Positions 1 to 11,312 are shown, numbered from the stretch's first letter. The stretch: DNA of 64,000 nt from Microglena sp. YARC (GCA_022414725.1 CM039463.1:85162620-85226619), one strand, 5' to 3'. Program-made: numbers and translations. The notes: a model not told the origin generated them from the letters alone.

Positions 1-377
1 AGACACGCAAGCAACAGACACGCAAGCAAGCAAAGAAAGAAAAACAGCTGTACACAATGCAAGCTAGTTAAGTGGACTGGCAGGAGCAATTTTACAGTTC
101 ACATGATTAGAATAGCCTTTAAATGACTAAGGTGCGGCAACTAATATTACTGTTTGAAAAACTAATATTATTGTTGTGTCACAATAATATGAGTTTTTCA
201 AAAATAAACGAAATTCTGGTGATATGGCTCGTTATAAAATTATATAATATTATTACTAACCATGCACAAATGATTGAGTTGCCATGTACACCCATGTATA
301 TAGAAGCATGCACAAATGATGGAGTTGCCATAAACACCCATGAATATGAAAGTTAGAGATCTCCGAACAAAACATAC
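1..377. other. HSP60 intron sequence, nothing recognised
   Basis: Continuation of the intron downstream of the last visible HSP60 exon (minus strand). It begins with a short imperfect repeat of AGACACGCAAGCAAC. A pair of imperfect direct repeats (GCACAAATGATNGAGTTGCC with CACCCATG) lies at about 262-340. No exon is visible. Confidence 0.5.
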
Positions 378-3300
378 CTTCAGGCCAGCCCTCAACTTGT
401 TGACAATGAGGGTAGCCAGGGCCTCTGACTCAACATCCTCAGCAATGATGAGAAGGGGGCGTTGGGCTTGGACAACCTTCTCCAAGATTGGCAAAAGAGA
501 CTGCAGTCTGCGTGTGCGGGGTGGGTGGGAGGGTGGGTGGGGTATAACATTGCAATGATAGGTGGGTGAGTGGGTGGGTAAGGTATTACATAGCAATGAT
601 TGAGGTGGTTGGGTGAGGTATTACATAGCTTTGATAGAGGTGTGGGTGGTGGGTGTTAGTGTGTGGGTGGGTCGGGGGAGGGAGGTATGTCGTTTAAGGT
701 TGGTGATGCGTGTAGAGTGTTTTGTGTGCGCTGGGCTTGGTCAACCTTCTCCAAGACGGACAAAACAGACTGCAGTCTGCAGGTGCAGATGCCGTGCAAG
801 GTTAGTGTAGGGTTCAAAGAGGGGGTAGGAGCAGGAGCACTAAAAGACTTTGAGCACAAGTTCGAGTTTGAGCACTTGAAATAAGTCACGACCCCTAAGT
901 GCGGAACCCTTTCCTCGTGGGAACGCACAATAGTTAAGTTTAGTTTAGATGTTTTGTTAGACCTAAACTAAACTTTACCCCCTCCCCCCCCCCCCCCTCC
1001 TTCCCCCCCCGTTTGGTCTAAAGTTTAGGTCTGGAAAGTCAGTTGTGTTTGTTGGCAGGTGCACTCAATCTGAGGACGCAAAATGCTCGTGTGCACGATT
1101 TTTGCTGTAGTTAAGGGCTCAGCCAGCGTGGACGCTGGAACCCTGAACACTCCAGTTTAGAGGCTAAGCCAAATCTTGAACTAAACCGACTCAAGTGATC
1201 GACCTTTAATGGACCTGGTAGGGGGCCTACCAGCGTAGTCCCAACAATAAACAGTGGTCTAGAGTTCTCTATGAATTATGGATTTATGATGTATTGATTT
1301 TTAATTCATGATACAGTACGGACACGAAAATGTATCGTTTTTCTTCGGCGACAAAGCCAACTGAGCACCCCTCAAACCTAGGACTGACGGATCTGCGGGA
1401 TGGTCCCCCCCAGCATTGCGCACTGAGCGACGCGGGTTACGTCCCGCAGAACCCCATTTTTGCCCCTTGTTGTTAGAACTGACTTGAGTGATATTCTGAT
1501 GCTATGCTGGTGCAATTCTGGTGCTATACCCACCACCCACTCTGTAGCACCCAATCAGCCTGTAGCCTCCACCCATCCACCCTTGAGCATTCACCCACCC
1601 ACCGAACAATAACACCCTATAACCACCTATTACCGGTAGAAAACGTGTCATCTACGGTTTCCCATGTTTTTCTCGTAAGCTTCCCCGGAATGAGCTGACA
1701 GTGGAATGACTAATTGATTAATTGAGGATAGGCAATCATTTTTTGCTCATCTGACTGAAATTAATACTACCAGACAATTAACGCAAAATGATTACTACCA
1801 GACAATCAATGCAAAATCAATGCTACCAGGCAATTAATGCGAACTTAATACTACCAGGCAATTAATGCAAAATTAATACTGCCAGGCAAATAATGTGAAA
1901 TTAATACTATCGGGCATTAATACCAGACGCTTACCCAGCAATCTTTTTCTCGCAAATGAGGATAAATGGGTTCTCCAGCTCACACTTCAAAGTCTTTTGG
2001 TCAGTGACAAAGTAAGGGGAGATGTAACCGCGGTCAAACTTCATGCCCTCGACAACCTCCAGCTCATTCTCCAAGGTCTTGCCATCTGCAACAGTGATCA
2101 CTCCCTCCTTGCCCACCTTCTCCATGGCGTTGGCAATCATATCTCCAATGGCACGCTCACCGTTGGCACTGATAGTTCCAACCTGAAGGTGGTGGGCGGT
2201 GGGAGGTGAGTGGTGGGAGGTGGGTGGTGGGAGGTGGGTGGTGAGAGGTGGGTGGTCAGAGGCGGGTGGAGAGTGGTGGGTGGAGAGTGGTGGGTGGTGG
2301 GAGGTGGGTGGTGAGAGGTGGGTGGTCAGAGGCGGGTGGAGAGTGGTGGGTGGTGAGAGGTGGGTGGTGAGTGATATGTGGTGGGAGGTGGGTGGTAGAA
2401 GGTGGGTGGTGGAATGTGGGTGGTGAGTGGTGGGAGGTGGGTGGTAAGAGGTAGGTGGTGAGTGGTGGGAGATGGTCCTTGCCCACCTCCTCCATGGCAT
2501 TGGCAATCATGTCTCCAATGGCACCTGATGCACATGATGCACCTGATGCACATGATGGATTAAAAACAAGTACGTCTTTACAAAGGCGTGAGGTTGAGGG
2601 GGCCAGTCCGTTTGCATGCACTGGGGCCAACCACCAATACTCAGCCAATAGCTTGATTGGCGTGATGTTAATGCCTTTAACTCTTTTCTTCTTCTTTATT
2701 TTAAGCCATAGTTTGATGAATAAAGACAAGCAGCTATCCAGATTGGAAGTTACTAGGAACTCTCGCTGAATTAGGTAGATGGAAGTCAAACAGTTTTTAA
2801 CCCTATGGCTGTTTCAATCACACATGCATCTTCAAACCCCATGCAGCCCATGTGACCCATTGCAACCCATGTAGGGGATGTGACCTTAGGCTTGGAGGTT
2901 ACTAGGAACTCGCATTGAAGTAGGTAAATGGAAATCAAACAGTTAATATCCAGATCCCTATGGCTGTTTCGATCGCACAGGCATTTCCAGAACCCATGCA
3001 GCCCATGTGACCCATTGCAACCCATGCAGGAGATGTGACTTAAGGGCTAGAGACTAGGAGGTTGCTAGGAACTTGCATTGAAATAGGTAGATGGAAATCA
3101 AACAGTATTTCACTAGATCTCCATGCCTTATTCATAGCCACGTTTAGACATGTAGGCCACAACGTAACTGGAACAACGACCGTCATCTTATGATGCAGCA
3201 GTAATGAGTATTAAAGTACGATTGCCATCGAACACTGCAGACATAGCTTCCTCTTGGACTGGTGTCCATAACCCCTCTTAAATAAATAAATAGTACTCCT

Positions 3301-5495
3301 CATTACGAGGCGTGAGGTTGAGGGGGCCAGCCCGTTTGCTTGCACTGGGGCCACCCACCAATATCAGACAACAGCATGATAGGCATTATTGAAGTATAAT
3401 TTCCATTGAACACTGCAGACATTGCTTCCTCATGGACTGTGTCCACGACCCCTTATAAATAAACAAATAGTTCGCCTTATTACGAGGCGTGAGGTTGAAG
3501 GGGCCAGCCTGTTTGCTTTCACTGGGGCCAACCACCTGACCTTTTTTAAGTACTTCCCCCTCAAAATTACCTACACCTCCCCCCACTCACAAACACACTC
3601 ACCACAAGGTTCCAGAGACACCATCTGGGTTGGTGATGATGGTGGTGGTAGGACCTTGTGGTGCGTGTTTTTGAGTGGGAATGGTGTCTGTAATTTTGGT
3701 TATGTTAAAAAATTAAAACAAAAAAAGGGGGAGAATGAGAAGACTGGGAGACTGTTGATTTATGCTGTGCACCTGAGAGATCTCCTCAGTGGTGGTGATC
3801 ATCTTAGCGCGGCTCTTTAGCACTTGTACAACGTGGTCCACAGCCAAGTTGATACCTCTGCGTAGGTCCATGGGGTTCATGCCAGCAGCAACAGCCTTGC
3901 AGCCCTCGCTCAAGATAGCACGCGTCAAGACAGTGGCGGTGGTGGTTCCTGAGAAATGGCGACAAGATAGTGAATCAGAAAGATAGTGAATCAGCAAGCA
4001 TACCCTACGCTGCAAAAAAAAGAGCTGCCAGCAAGGGTTGTAGCAATTGGTGATGCATTGGGCTCAGACATCAGACTGCATAATTGTTCTCAGGCCAAAT
4101 CTCCCAGAATTCTCCAAGAATTCCTAAATTCCAGGCCACGTTATGGGTTCCTTAGTCCGACTTTTTTCGAAAAACAAACACCATGTCATCCCCTGAATTG
4201 CTTGAGGTCAGTGCAAGGCTGCAATTGAAACAAGTAAAGCTTCTGCAGTTTTAATGTTGTACCTACAGCTAACTACATACTTCTGGGCACAGGCCCCAAA
4301 TCAATTAATTTATAAATAATAATCAAATATGGCAGGACGCTGACTCACTGTGTTTCAGTATAGTGGTACCAAGATGTACTACAAACCTACCCACATACAT
4401 CCATAAATCGTAGTTTTGATCATGCGGCCAGCTCATGCAAGCATTTCCTAAGCCCAGGTTTTACACATGCACGGCTAGCCACACGAGGGAAACACACACA
4501 TGCTTAGCTTTACAGGTTCATCTTGTTCAGGATCTTGAAATAATCTTGAGTAGATATTAAACCTTAGCACCTTTGCCACTGAAGTAATGGCCCTCCTCCA
4601 ACCACTCATTGATAACCCAATTTACCCTTCAAGTGAGTTTAGATGAGTCATAGGAGGATGGGGTGTGGGTGCATGTGTGCATGCACGAGGGATAGGGATA
4701 TAGCACTGTGGACCAAGCACCCATGCAGACAGGCGGTTGCAGTTATGCTGCCTTGACACAAAGATATCTGGTCTAGTCGCCCCTCACCATCTCCGGCAAC
4801 ATCATTGGTGGCGGACGCAACCTGCTTCACCAAATTGGCACCGATGTTCTCCATGCGGTCCTTCAGCTCGATGGCCTTAGCAACAGTGACGCCGTCCTTG
4901 GTGATCTTGGGGCCTCCATAAGCCTGCTCGATCATGACGTTACGACCCTGGGAGCGAAAGTACAAGAGGCGGGTACCAGGGTGAAAGGAAGCTAGGCAGG
5001 CAATCACATGGAAGCCTTTCAGAAAGCAAGTCACACGCGGATCGCAATCAATTCACGAAGGGCTAGAAAAAGAACATTCTTAGATCGCCTCACCTTGGGT
5101 CCCAATGTGACCTGGACGGCATCCGCCAACTTGTTCACACCTGATCAGGTGGGGGTGATAAACGGACGAGGGGTTAACAGACGTGGAATAGTGAAGATGG
5201 CGCAAAATGGCAAGGGCCGAATCATGACATGAAAATAAGTGATCGCCAACCTGCAAGGACGAGGTTGCGAGACTCGATGCCGAAGCGGATCTCCTTGGTG
5301 GCATAGGATCGAGCCAGGGCAGGGAGGAGGACCTACGAGATAGTAGCATGCTTGTTGAAAAGGCAAGATCGCGACGGGGGCTGGGGGAATAGGAGGTGCG
5401 AGCATACAACGGACTACGAGGGGGGGCACATGGAGGCGCACCTCGCTGCTCTGGACGCGCCTAGCAGTAGCCAAGGCTTTGCTCAGGTGGTACAT
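378..5495 (-). CDS. HSP60: Mitochondrial chaperonin HSP60 (CPN60), 3' part outside window
   Basis: ATP-dependent group I chaperonin of the mitochondrial matrix. Seven exons join in frame (complement): 5442-5495, 5251-5332, 5094-5140, 4788-4947, 3773-3948, 1935-2182, 378-507; 897 nt, 299 codons, all introns GT-AG. Exon 1 starts [18 protein letters not shown], a basic amphipathic presequence. Exon 2 carries [15 protein letters not shown], the usual mature start of HSP60. Diagnostic blocks follow: [17 protein letters not shown], the ATP-site [14 protein letters not shown] (split by an intron inside GDG), [35 protein letters not shown] and [16 protein letters not shown]. The last visible exon ends RAGLKV with a donor at 377, so roughly the C-terminal half lies left of the window. 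The first three introns are 109-146 bp; the later ones are 0.8-1.6 kb, repeat-filled, and contain copies of exon edges. Identification is by motif recognition and is very secure; the exact start Met is inferred. Confidence 0.93.
725..790 (-). pseudogene. Decoy copy of HSP60 exon 7 acceptor edge
   Basis: On the minus strand this reads [17 protein letters not shown] after a pyrimidine-rich tract and CAG. It is a diverged copy of the start of the true exon at 378-507 ([17 protein letters not shown]). The copy loses similarity after about 20 codons and cannot replace the exon. It is one of many exon-edge duplications in this window. Confidence 0.75.
933..1036. repeat. Small inverted repeat followed by poly-C tract
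   Basis: TTAAGTTTAGTTTAG (933 on) is answered by CTAAACTAAACTTTA near 963-977, forming a hairpin. A C/T-rich homopolymer run to about 1010 and another copy of TAAAGTTTAGGTC follow. It lies in an HSP60 intron and may be a MITE end. Confidence 0.4.
1037..1715. other. HSP60 intron, no gene seen
   Basis: About 700 bp of intron with no recognisable exon or known repeat. Some CACCCA-rich sequence lies at 1520-1610. Confidence 0.4.
1725..1927. repeat. AT-rich minisatellite, period about 33 bp
   Basis: Six imperfect copies of a unit containing TAATACTACCAGGCAATTA then ATGCAAAAT, ending a few bases from the donor of HSP60 exon 6 (1935). Units differ by point changes. Confidence 0.75.
2190..2470. repeat. 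G-rich minisatellite in HSP60 intron
   Basis: Tandem variants of GGTGGGAGGTGGGTGGTGAG on the plus strand, directly upstream (minus-strand sense) of the exon 6 acceptor. Its lack of stops produces His/Pro-rich open frames with no coding value. Confidence 0.85.
2480..2530 (-). pseudogene. Decoy copy of an internal part of HSP60 exon 6
   Basis: Minus-strand translation [17 protein letters not shown] copies residues within the true exon ([17 protein letters not shown] at 1935-2182), followed by a short GATGCACAT repeat. It shows that the minisatellite and a piece of exon were duplicated together. Confidence 0.75.
2581..2640 (+). repeat. Dispersed repeat R1 (GAGGCGTGAGG family)
   Basis: Member of a short family with core GGCGTGAGGTTGAGGG, then GGCCAGYCCGTTTGCNTGCA and CTGGGGCCAACCACCAATA. 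It recurs more than ten times in this window on both strands. Family unclassified; possibly a SINE fragment. Confidence 0.7.
2735..3120. repeat. Tandem repeat, about 150-bp unit, 2.5 copies
   Basis: Units begin near TTGGAAGTTACTAGGAACT, pass through CCTATGGCTGTTTC and end GCAACCCATGNAGG. Starts are near 2740, 2890 and 3050. It lies in an HSP60 intron and no coding function is evident. Confidence 0.75.
3279..3537 (+). repeat. Two copies of dispersed repeat R1
   Basis: Copies at about 3279-3363 and 3456-3537, each preceded by AAATAAATA and a CTTATTACGAGGC-type palindrome. They are separated by sequence that is itself repeated (GAACACTGCAGACAT at about 3230 and 3410). Confidence 0.75.
4015..4640. 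other. HSP60 intron, nothing recognised
   Basis: This is the largest part of the 839-bp intron between the exons at 3773-3948 and 4788-4947. I see no repeat or exon. Confidence 0.5.
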
Positions 5496-5499
5496 GGGT

Positions 5500-6189
5500 C
5501 AAATCAGACGAAGGAACAATGATGTATGAAAATAAATTGCAACCGGTTGTGTGGCTGGCCGCCTATATTCATTCCCTGATTCAGTCACCTGAAGTGCCTG
5601 TACGGTGGGTGGCCAGGGGCGCCCACGAAAATGGGGGTGGTACGTCACGAAAAATGGGGGGCGTAAAACCCTATGTAAGGTTCCAGGCAGGTTCGTGAGT
5701 TTTCAACAGGGGCCCCTGGTTAATTATTTTCCAATGTCTCAGTGAAAAGCATAAGCGAACGCGAAGCAATTTCCTGAGTTGCTTCTTAGTTCCACCTCCT
5801 GGCCAGTGGCGAAAGTACCGAGGGTAAACGATCGTAGGAAAGTGACTGCCGCTAGCTCCACAGAGCACAGATCGAGCCAGGGAATCGATCAATCGCCATC
5901 CATTTGTGCCATCCATCACATTATCACATAGCCTGGAATTGAATTGTCAGAAACTGGCGATTATGCCCCTCGTTACGACTGCTGCGGGTTGTTATGCCAG
6001 CCTGTAAGGGCTGGAAATGGTCTGGCATGGTACTTGGTCATATGGGTGACCTCCTCAACCATTACACCAAATCCGCCTGGGTAGAATATGCTGCGAGGGT
6101 GCGAACTAGTGATCTGCAACTTGGATAAAACTTGTACAAGAATCCTGCAACATGATATTTGTGCACATTTGGGGCTGCGTGGGGGCAAA
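5500..6189. other. Upstream of HSP60, no gene seen
   Basis: Would contain the HSP60 promoter and 5' UTR (minus-strand gene starting at 5495). No core promoter element can be named with confidence. Confidence 0.4.
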
Positions 6190-6368
6190 ATATGCGACCT
6201 ATGCCAGGAGGAGCCCAGGCCTCTAAATTTTCAGTCATGCCGATCGATGTTTTCTGAGAACAGGGCTGTACTCGCATGTACCATAGCGATATTTAAAGTT
6301 ACTTTCCAGGTCATTCTGAGCACCTCATTCAGGGGGGGGGGGGGGGGGGGGGGGGGGGGAGGGGGGGT
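6190..6368 (+). repeat. Dispersed repeat ending in poly-G (copy 1)
   Basis: Contains CAGGAGGAGCCCAGGCCTC, then TTTTCTGAGAA, then GGTCATTCTGAGCACCTCAT followed by a run of about 28 G broken by one A. The same blocks occur in the same order on the minus strand at 63192-63345, also ending in a G run. This is a transposon-like family of unknown class. Confidence 0.7.
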
Positions 6369-6544
6369 CAGCCCTCATTTTATCATATTTTTTCTTCATC
6401 CTCATATTTTTTTTTTGCTAACTTTTTACTCAGACCTCCAAATGACATTCTGAGACCACCCATAAGTAGGCCTTGGTAAGGGTAGTATATTGGCACCACT
6501 TTAGACCTCGTGCAACAGGTATTTACCCCCTCCCCCCCAAACCC

Positions 6545-6720
6545 CCAAACCTCAGCCCAGCCCAGCCCAGCCCAGCCCAGAGTATGAGTGGGTGAATGTG
6601 TGGGTATGTGTGGGTGAATTGCTGGGTGTGTGTTGATAATATGGGTGGGTGAATGGGTGGGTAATATGGGTAGTCTATTGGCACCACTTTGGACCTCGTG
6701 CAATAAGTATTTACCCTCTC
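6545..6720. repeat. CAGCC and GGGTGAAT short repeats
   Basis: CCCAG pentamers at 6552-6580, then GTGGGTGAAT variants. The block GGTAGTNTATTGGCACCACTTT with GACCTCGTGCAAYA occurs twice (about 6480 and 6670), so a roughly 190-bp unit has been duplicated. Confidence 0.65.
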
Positions 6721-6750
6721 CCACACACTCACCCAAACCCAAACTCAAAC

Positions 6751-6922
6751 CCCAACCCAACCCAACCCAACCCAACCCAACCCAACCCAACCCAACCCAA
6801 CCCAACCCAACCCAACCCAACCCAACCCAACCCAACCCAACCCAACCCAACCCAACCCAACCCAACCCAACCCAACCCAACCCAACCCAACCCAACCCAA
6901 CCCAACCCAACCCAACCCAACC
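6751..6922. repeat. (CCCAA)n pentanucleotide array, about 34 units
   Basis: Perfect CCCAA/TTGGG repeats over 172 bp. The complementary strand is G-rich with regularly spaced GGG triplets and has G-quadruplex potential. The long open frames across it are artefacts. Confidence 0.95.
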
Positions 6923-7059
6923 GACCCAGAGGGGGTGCAGAACTGTTTTTTTACTATCAAACATTCCTTATATAGGAATTCCGAGGATACCATTATGTGC
7001 GCCATACTGTAAACCCCCAGAATCCATATCTAAGTGTTTCAAAAAGGGGTTATATATGC

Positions 7060-8383
7060 ATATTTAAAGGGGGGGAGGGGTCAGCCCTCCCCAGGTTTTT
7101 TAGGCATGGTGTGACCTATCTTCTTTTTTTCTCCTCCCGCCTATGCCAATATATAGTCTGTTTCCAATTACGGCCTTTAAATTTTCTTGCCAGCGTTGAA
7201 CATTTTGGCAACAAGTGTTTGAAGTCGAGAATTAAATTTTGGCTGCCGGTAAAAAAAAGTATACAAAAAACCCGTAAACAACTTCCCCTAATTTCGTTTG
7301 TTTAAGCAGGTTTAAGCCACGCCCAAGCCAATATTTAAAGGTGTTGGGATACTTCACCACAACGTTGTCAACTTATGATTTCCCCCAAAAAGTTCCAGTC
7401 CCGGTTGATTGAAGATGCCACAGCAAGCTCATATAGGCTGGAAGTGTACAAAGAGACGATGTGTGCTAAGCCGATAGCATGGGTCTAAGGCCGATAGAAG
7501 CTGGCTCTTAGACGGAGAAATAATAGAAACATGTACTCATACAAATAGCCCCAAATAGGCACTAACGACAGCTGTCGCTCCATAGCACCGATTGCACCAA
7601 GCACAGCTTGCAGGCAGCCTGTGGACAGCAGTGGCAAAAATATATCTGTGCAAACTAAAGCGCCTTTACCCCCAAGCAGTTATCAGCCCCAAACTAGAGC
7701 GCCTTCCCCCCTAACCCCAAATTAGGCGAAATGGCCATCTGCAGCTTTGCCAGGAGTGGTGCGCTTGGAAAGCGCTGCAATTTTTCATGAGAGCCACTGT
7801 ACTAGAAAAGCCCAGGAGAATATACGGCGTAGAAATAGAGCCACGATGGGAAGGGAGCAAAGCTCAAGCGGTCTCTTGAGTTGGAATGTTCGAAGCGATC
7901 CGCAATGGGGTTGCTCATGGGGTGGCATTACTACGAGACGCTGAACAGGGGATGAAAGCCCGCCCGGAACCTTAGGGTTTTTAGCCCCGCCCCAGCGACT
8001 ACCCATACCCATACCCACCTGCTGCCTACACAGATGGCACAAATTGTTCAGCTGTTCTTGGCGATCCGATTTCTGTTAGCGATAGCTGGCGGGGGCCCAC
8101 ACTAACTTTCAAATGGCGAAGATCAGAGTTGAAGCATTCAATTCCTCGACTTCGCGCAACTTGATCTTTCCTCTTTGAATTGAGCTGTCCGTATTGCCAA
8201 CCGCCGTTTTGTTTGTCGCCTCGATCTTTTATTATAGCGCCGAGGCCATGTTTTAGTTTCATGCTGCTGATCGCGAGTGGCAGATGCAAGTTTAGAGGCA
8301 AGCACTTTTTGCTCCGTTAGATTTCCCCTGTTCCCAGCTGTTAATATGTTTTACCTGAATCTTACCTTGTCAGGAGCTAATCT
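7060..8383. other. Intergenic region upstream of NOT2
   Basis: No gene recognised. Should hold the NOT2 promoter and 5' UTR (plus strand). A few short open frames on both strands lack coding character. Confidence 0.5.
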
Positions 8384-9234
8384 ATGTTGAATACTAACGG
8401 GCTGGATGGTCCTCGGGGATTCGGCACCCAATACAGCCAGCAGCAGCAGAATGCTGGATTCCCTCTTGGTTAGTGGATGAGAGACAATTCTTCCTCTTTG
8501 TGCCTGACTGTGTCAGATTGCCTCCTTCCCTTCCTTACGACACTCCCTTCCTTTCCCAAGCAGGGGCTCTGGCAGGAGGGATGCAAAATGCGAATAGGTG
8601 AGTTCCTTTCCATCCATGCTGCAGCAATTGCCCTTATTTTATTTCCGGGCTGCTTGTTGATCTTTCTGTCCTCGGGTGTTTCTGCAGAGGGACACTGGGC
8701 GGACTTCAAACGAATCAATCGGCCCAACAAGCTCAGCAGCGCTTCCAGGGCCAGGCGCAATTGCAGCCCGGCTTGCAACAGGTGCGTTGAGCGTTCGACA
8801 GTACTTCCTGTTTTCGTCCTGTTTGTGTACATCGTCGCTGAATGCTGCCCGCTTTCCTTCTTTCTCCAGTTGAACCAGTACCAAGCACGGCCAATGGCCA
8901 ATGGGGTGGGCATGCTGGCGAACAATCCTGCAGCTGCGGCCGGGGCACGTGCCGGCATGGGCATGGGCAACACAAACCCTGCTCAGATTCGCCCTGTTGG
9001 GGTAGATGGTCGCAGTTTAGCCAATGTTGGGCTTGGTAACCCTGGTCAAGGTCAGCCAGGATGGAATATGCAGGGCTATGGTCAGAACCCTCTAGCTGCT
9101 GCTCTGGGCAACCAGCAAGCTGTAAATTTGGGTATGAACAAGCTTGGGAACCCTGGCATGAACAATGTGCAGAACGCGCAGAATGCCAGGCTAGGGCTGA
9201 GTACAAACATTCTCCAGCAGCAGCAGCTACAACA

Positions 9235-9273
<39 letters not shown>

Positions 9274-10474
9274 AGGTCCCCCTGGTATGAACTCATCATT
9301 GGGTGACCTGCCCATCATTGGGCGTCCGAACAAGCTCCCTGGAAACATGGGAACTTCGCAGGTGGTTGGTGGCTTCAACTTTGGTGGCCAGCAGCAGCAG
9401 CAACCAAAGCAGTTGCAGCAGCAGCAGCAACAACAACAGCAGCAGCAGCAGCAGCAGCAGCAACCAAAGCAGCAGCAGGGAGCAAACACTCAAAATGCTG
9501 CAGCAAGTACTGCAGCCTTGGGTGATTCAGACTTCCCCCCTCTTGAGAACGCATCAGACTTCCCTAGCCTGGGGGGTAACCCACAGCAGGCGCAGGCAGG
9601 TGCAGGTGTGGTGCCTGGTGACTTGTACGCCGGGCTTCGGAAGGCTGTGGCAGCTGCTTCTTTGGGTGGCAACAATCTAGAGTTTTCAATGCAAGCGGAT
9701 GACTTCCCTGCATTGCCTGGGGCTCCTACTGCCAGGCAAAGTGATGGCCGCGGGGGCCCAGCTCAGCAACGAGGGGGATTCCCCATGCTGACTGGCAACG
9801 ATCAGTTCAACGAGCAAGGGGGGCAAGGCCAGAACTATGACCAGATTATGCAGTACCAGCAACAGCAGATGCAGGGAGACAGGGGGACTGTTAAGAGTGG
9901 ACCAGATAAGAGCTTGGGTGCTAGCTCTGCACCAGATCGATTTGGCCTCCTAGGTCTGATGCCCTTGCTTAAAATGAGTGATCCTCACCTCACAATGCTT
10001 GCACTGGGAACTGATCTCACAAGCCTGGGTTTGAACCTCAACTCATCGGAGAGCCTCCACAAGACATTTGTATCGCCTATGTCAGACGCCCCAGTGAAGC
10101 CGGAGCCCGAGTTAGACCTCCCTGCATGCTACAAGCACAATCCTCAGAGGCTGCAACCGGGCTACCTGACTAAGTTCAAAGAAGAGACCTTGTTTTACAT
10201 GTTCTACTCAATGCCCCAGAACGAGACACAACTCATAGCTGCTGATGAGTTGAGCAGTCGAGGATGGTGGTTCCACAAGAGATACCAACTTTGGATGATC
10301 CATGCACCCAACACAGCAATGCAAAAGATCCAGCGTGGAGAGCGTGGCTCGTACCTTGTATTTGATCCGGCAGTTTGGGAGGTGGTGCCTAAGGGAGACC
10401 TGGAAATCTTGTACGATGATGTTGAGCAGCCGCCCCGCTTGCCTCGGCCCAAGCATCTGCAAACCCAACGATGA
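8384..10474 (+). CDS. NOT2: CCR4-NOT transcription complex subunit 2 (NOT2/CNOT2)
   Basis: Scaffold subunit of the CCR4-NOT deadenylase complex, which shortens mRNA poly(A) tails and regulates transcription. Exons 8384-8468, 8564-8597, 8688-8781 and 8870-10474 join in frame to 605 residues. The three introns are 95, 90 and 88 bp, all GT-AG. The N-terminus is MLNTNGLDGPRGFGTQYSQ. A Gln/Asn/Gly-rich low-complexity region follows, with polyglutamine runs at about residues 185-205 and 250-275. DFPPL/DFPSL/DDFPALPG motifs lie at about 290-360. The C-terminal NOT-box domain (about 425-600) contains DRFGLLGLMPLLKMSDP, DLTSLGLNLNS, ETLFYMFYSMPQNE, SRGWWFHKRYQLWM and RGSYLVFDPAVWE, closely resembling plant NOT2/VIP2. 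Introns are compact and free of repeats, unlike the neighbouring genes. AATAAA at about 10633 could be a polyadenylation signal. Confidence 0.95.
9200..9480 (+). repeat. CAG/CAA repeats encoding polyglutamine in NOT2
   Basis: Two in-frame CAG-rich runs, about 9221-9273 and 9391-9477, interrupted by CAA and by one Gly/Asn-rich linker. Length polymorphism is likely in the population. Confidence 0.9.
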
Positions 10475-10825
10475 GCAGCCAGCACGTAAGCAGCCAGCAC
10501 GTAACGATGCGCACCCCGCAGCTAGCATGCAACGACGAGCAGCCAGCACCTTCCCCACTGTTTCCATTTTGAGCGTTGCTCGACAGCCTCTTGACTCCCT
10601 CCAAGTTGACCTCCGGTTCAAGCCCCAAAGGTAATAAAGGTCTTGGAAGGACTGTCATTTTGGCATTCAGGCACACTACTTGGCTCCAGGATTGGCCCAC
10701 AAACCATGAAGGAGAGCTACCCAGGGCGTGTAGTGAAGCACGTATTTGTACCAGGCATCCTCGACACCCTACCAGCCAGTTACTCTTCCTCCCAGGGCCC
10801 TTTCCTCCGATTGCCCTCCATATGT
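10475..10825. other. NOT2 3' UTR and flank
   Basis: Begins with short repeats of GAGCAGCCAGCACGTAA, apparently duplicated from the stop-codon region. No further gene seen. Confidence 0.5.
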
Positions 10826-10970
10826 GTTGGATTGGATTGTTGCATGGTTCTTCAGCGGAATCTGGGCTGCTTGCCGTCTTCCAATTCCATGTCCCCCCGT
10901 GCGATTTGCACGAAACCAAGGAGCATACTTAGCAGACTAGACAGTTTAAAGACTTGTCCATGACCTTGGT
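10826..10970 (+). repeat. Dispersed repeat R2, copy 1
   Basis: Contains TTGGATTGTTGCATGGTTCTTC, split in the family into TGTTACATGG and TTCAGCCAACTC, then GCTGCTCACTGTCTTCCA, CCGTGCGATACCCA and GACAGTTTAAAGACTTGTCC. Three tandem-spaced copies lie here, with an inverted copy at 58998-59130. Unclassified element of about 150 bp. Confidence 0.7.
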
Positions 10971-11127
10971 GTTGAGCAGGGTTTGCTGCTCCATGGACTA
11001 TCATTCATATCATCAGAGACGAGTTTTTGCTGGAACTGCTACAACAATAGCTGATCATCTCCTGAAATACTTCGCTGCCCTGCCCTGTACTAAGACTCTT
11101 TAAGGCAAGCGGCAAGCGAGAAATTCG

Positions 11128-11312
11128 ATGAGTTGGATTGGACTGGATTGTTACATGGTTTTTCATCCAACTCAGTGCTGCTCACTGTCTTCCAATTCAA
11201 AGCCCCCCCCCCCCCCCCCCGCCCCCTCCCCCCCCCCGTGCGATACCCATGGAAACCAGGGAGCGTGCTAATCGGATTATACAGTTTAGAGACTTGTCCA
11301 GGTCCGATGTGT
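11128..11312 (+). repeat. Dispersed repeat R2, copy 2
   Basis: Same order of blocks as copy 1, with a C-rich expansion (11204-11238) inserted between the CTTCCAATTC and CGTGCGATACC blocks. Confidence 0.75.

Noticed and set aside
1931..2789. His/Pro/Thr-rich minus-strand frames
   Set aside because: Only the 1935-2182 part is real (HSP60 exon 6). The remainder is translated G-rich minisatellite.
6751..6922. Telomeric repeat
   Set aside because: TTGGG is not a known green-lineage telomere unit (TTTAGGG or TTTTAGGG expected), the array is internal, and genes lie on both sides.
6383..6975. GWVGLGWVG and PNPTQPNPTQ frames
   Set aside because: Translation of the CCCAA pentamer array.
9082..9493. 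Poly-Cys / poly-Leu frames on the minus strand
   Set aside because: Antisense shadow of the NOT2 polyglutamine coding sequence.
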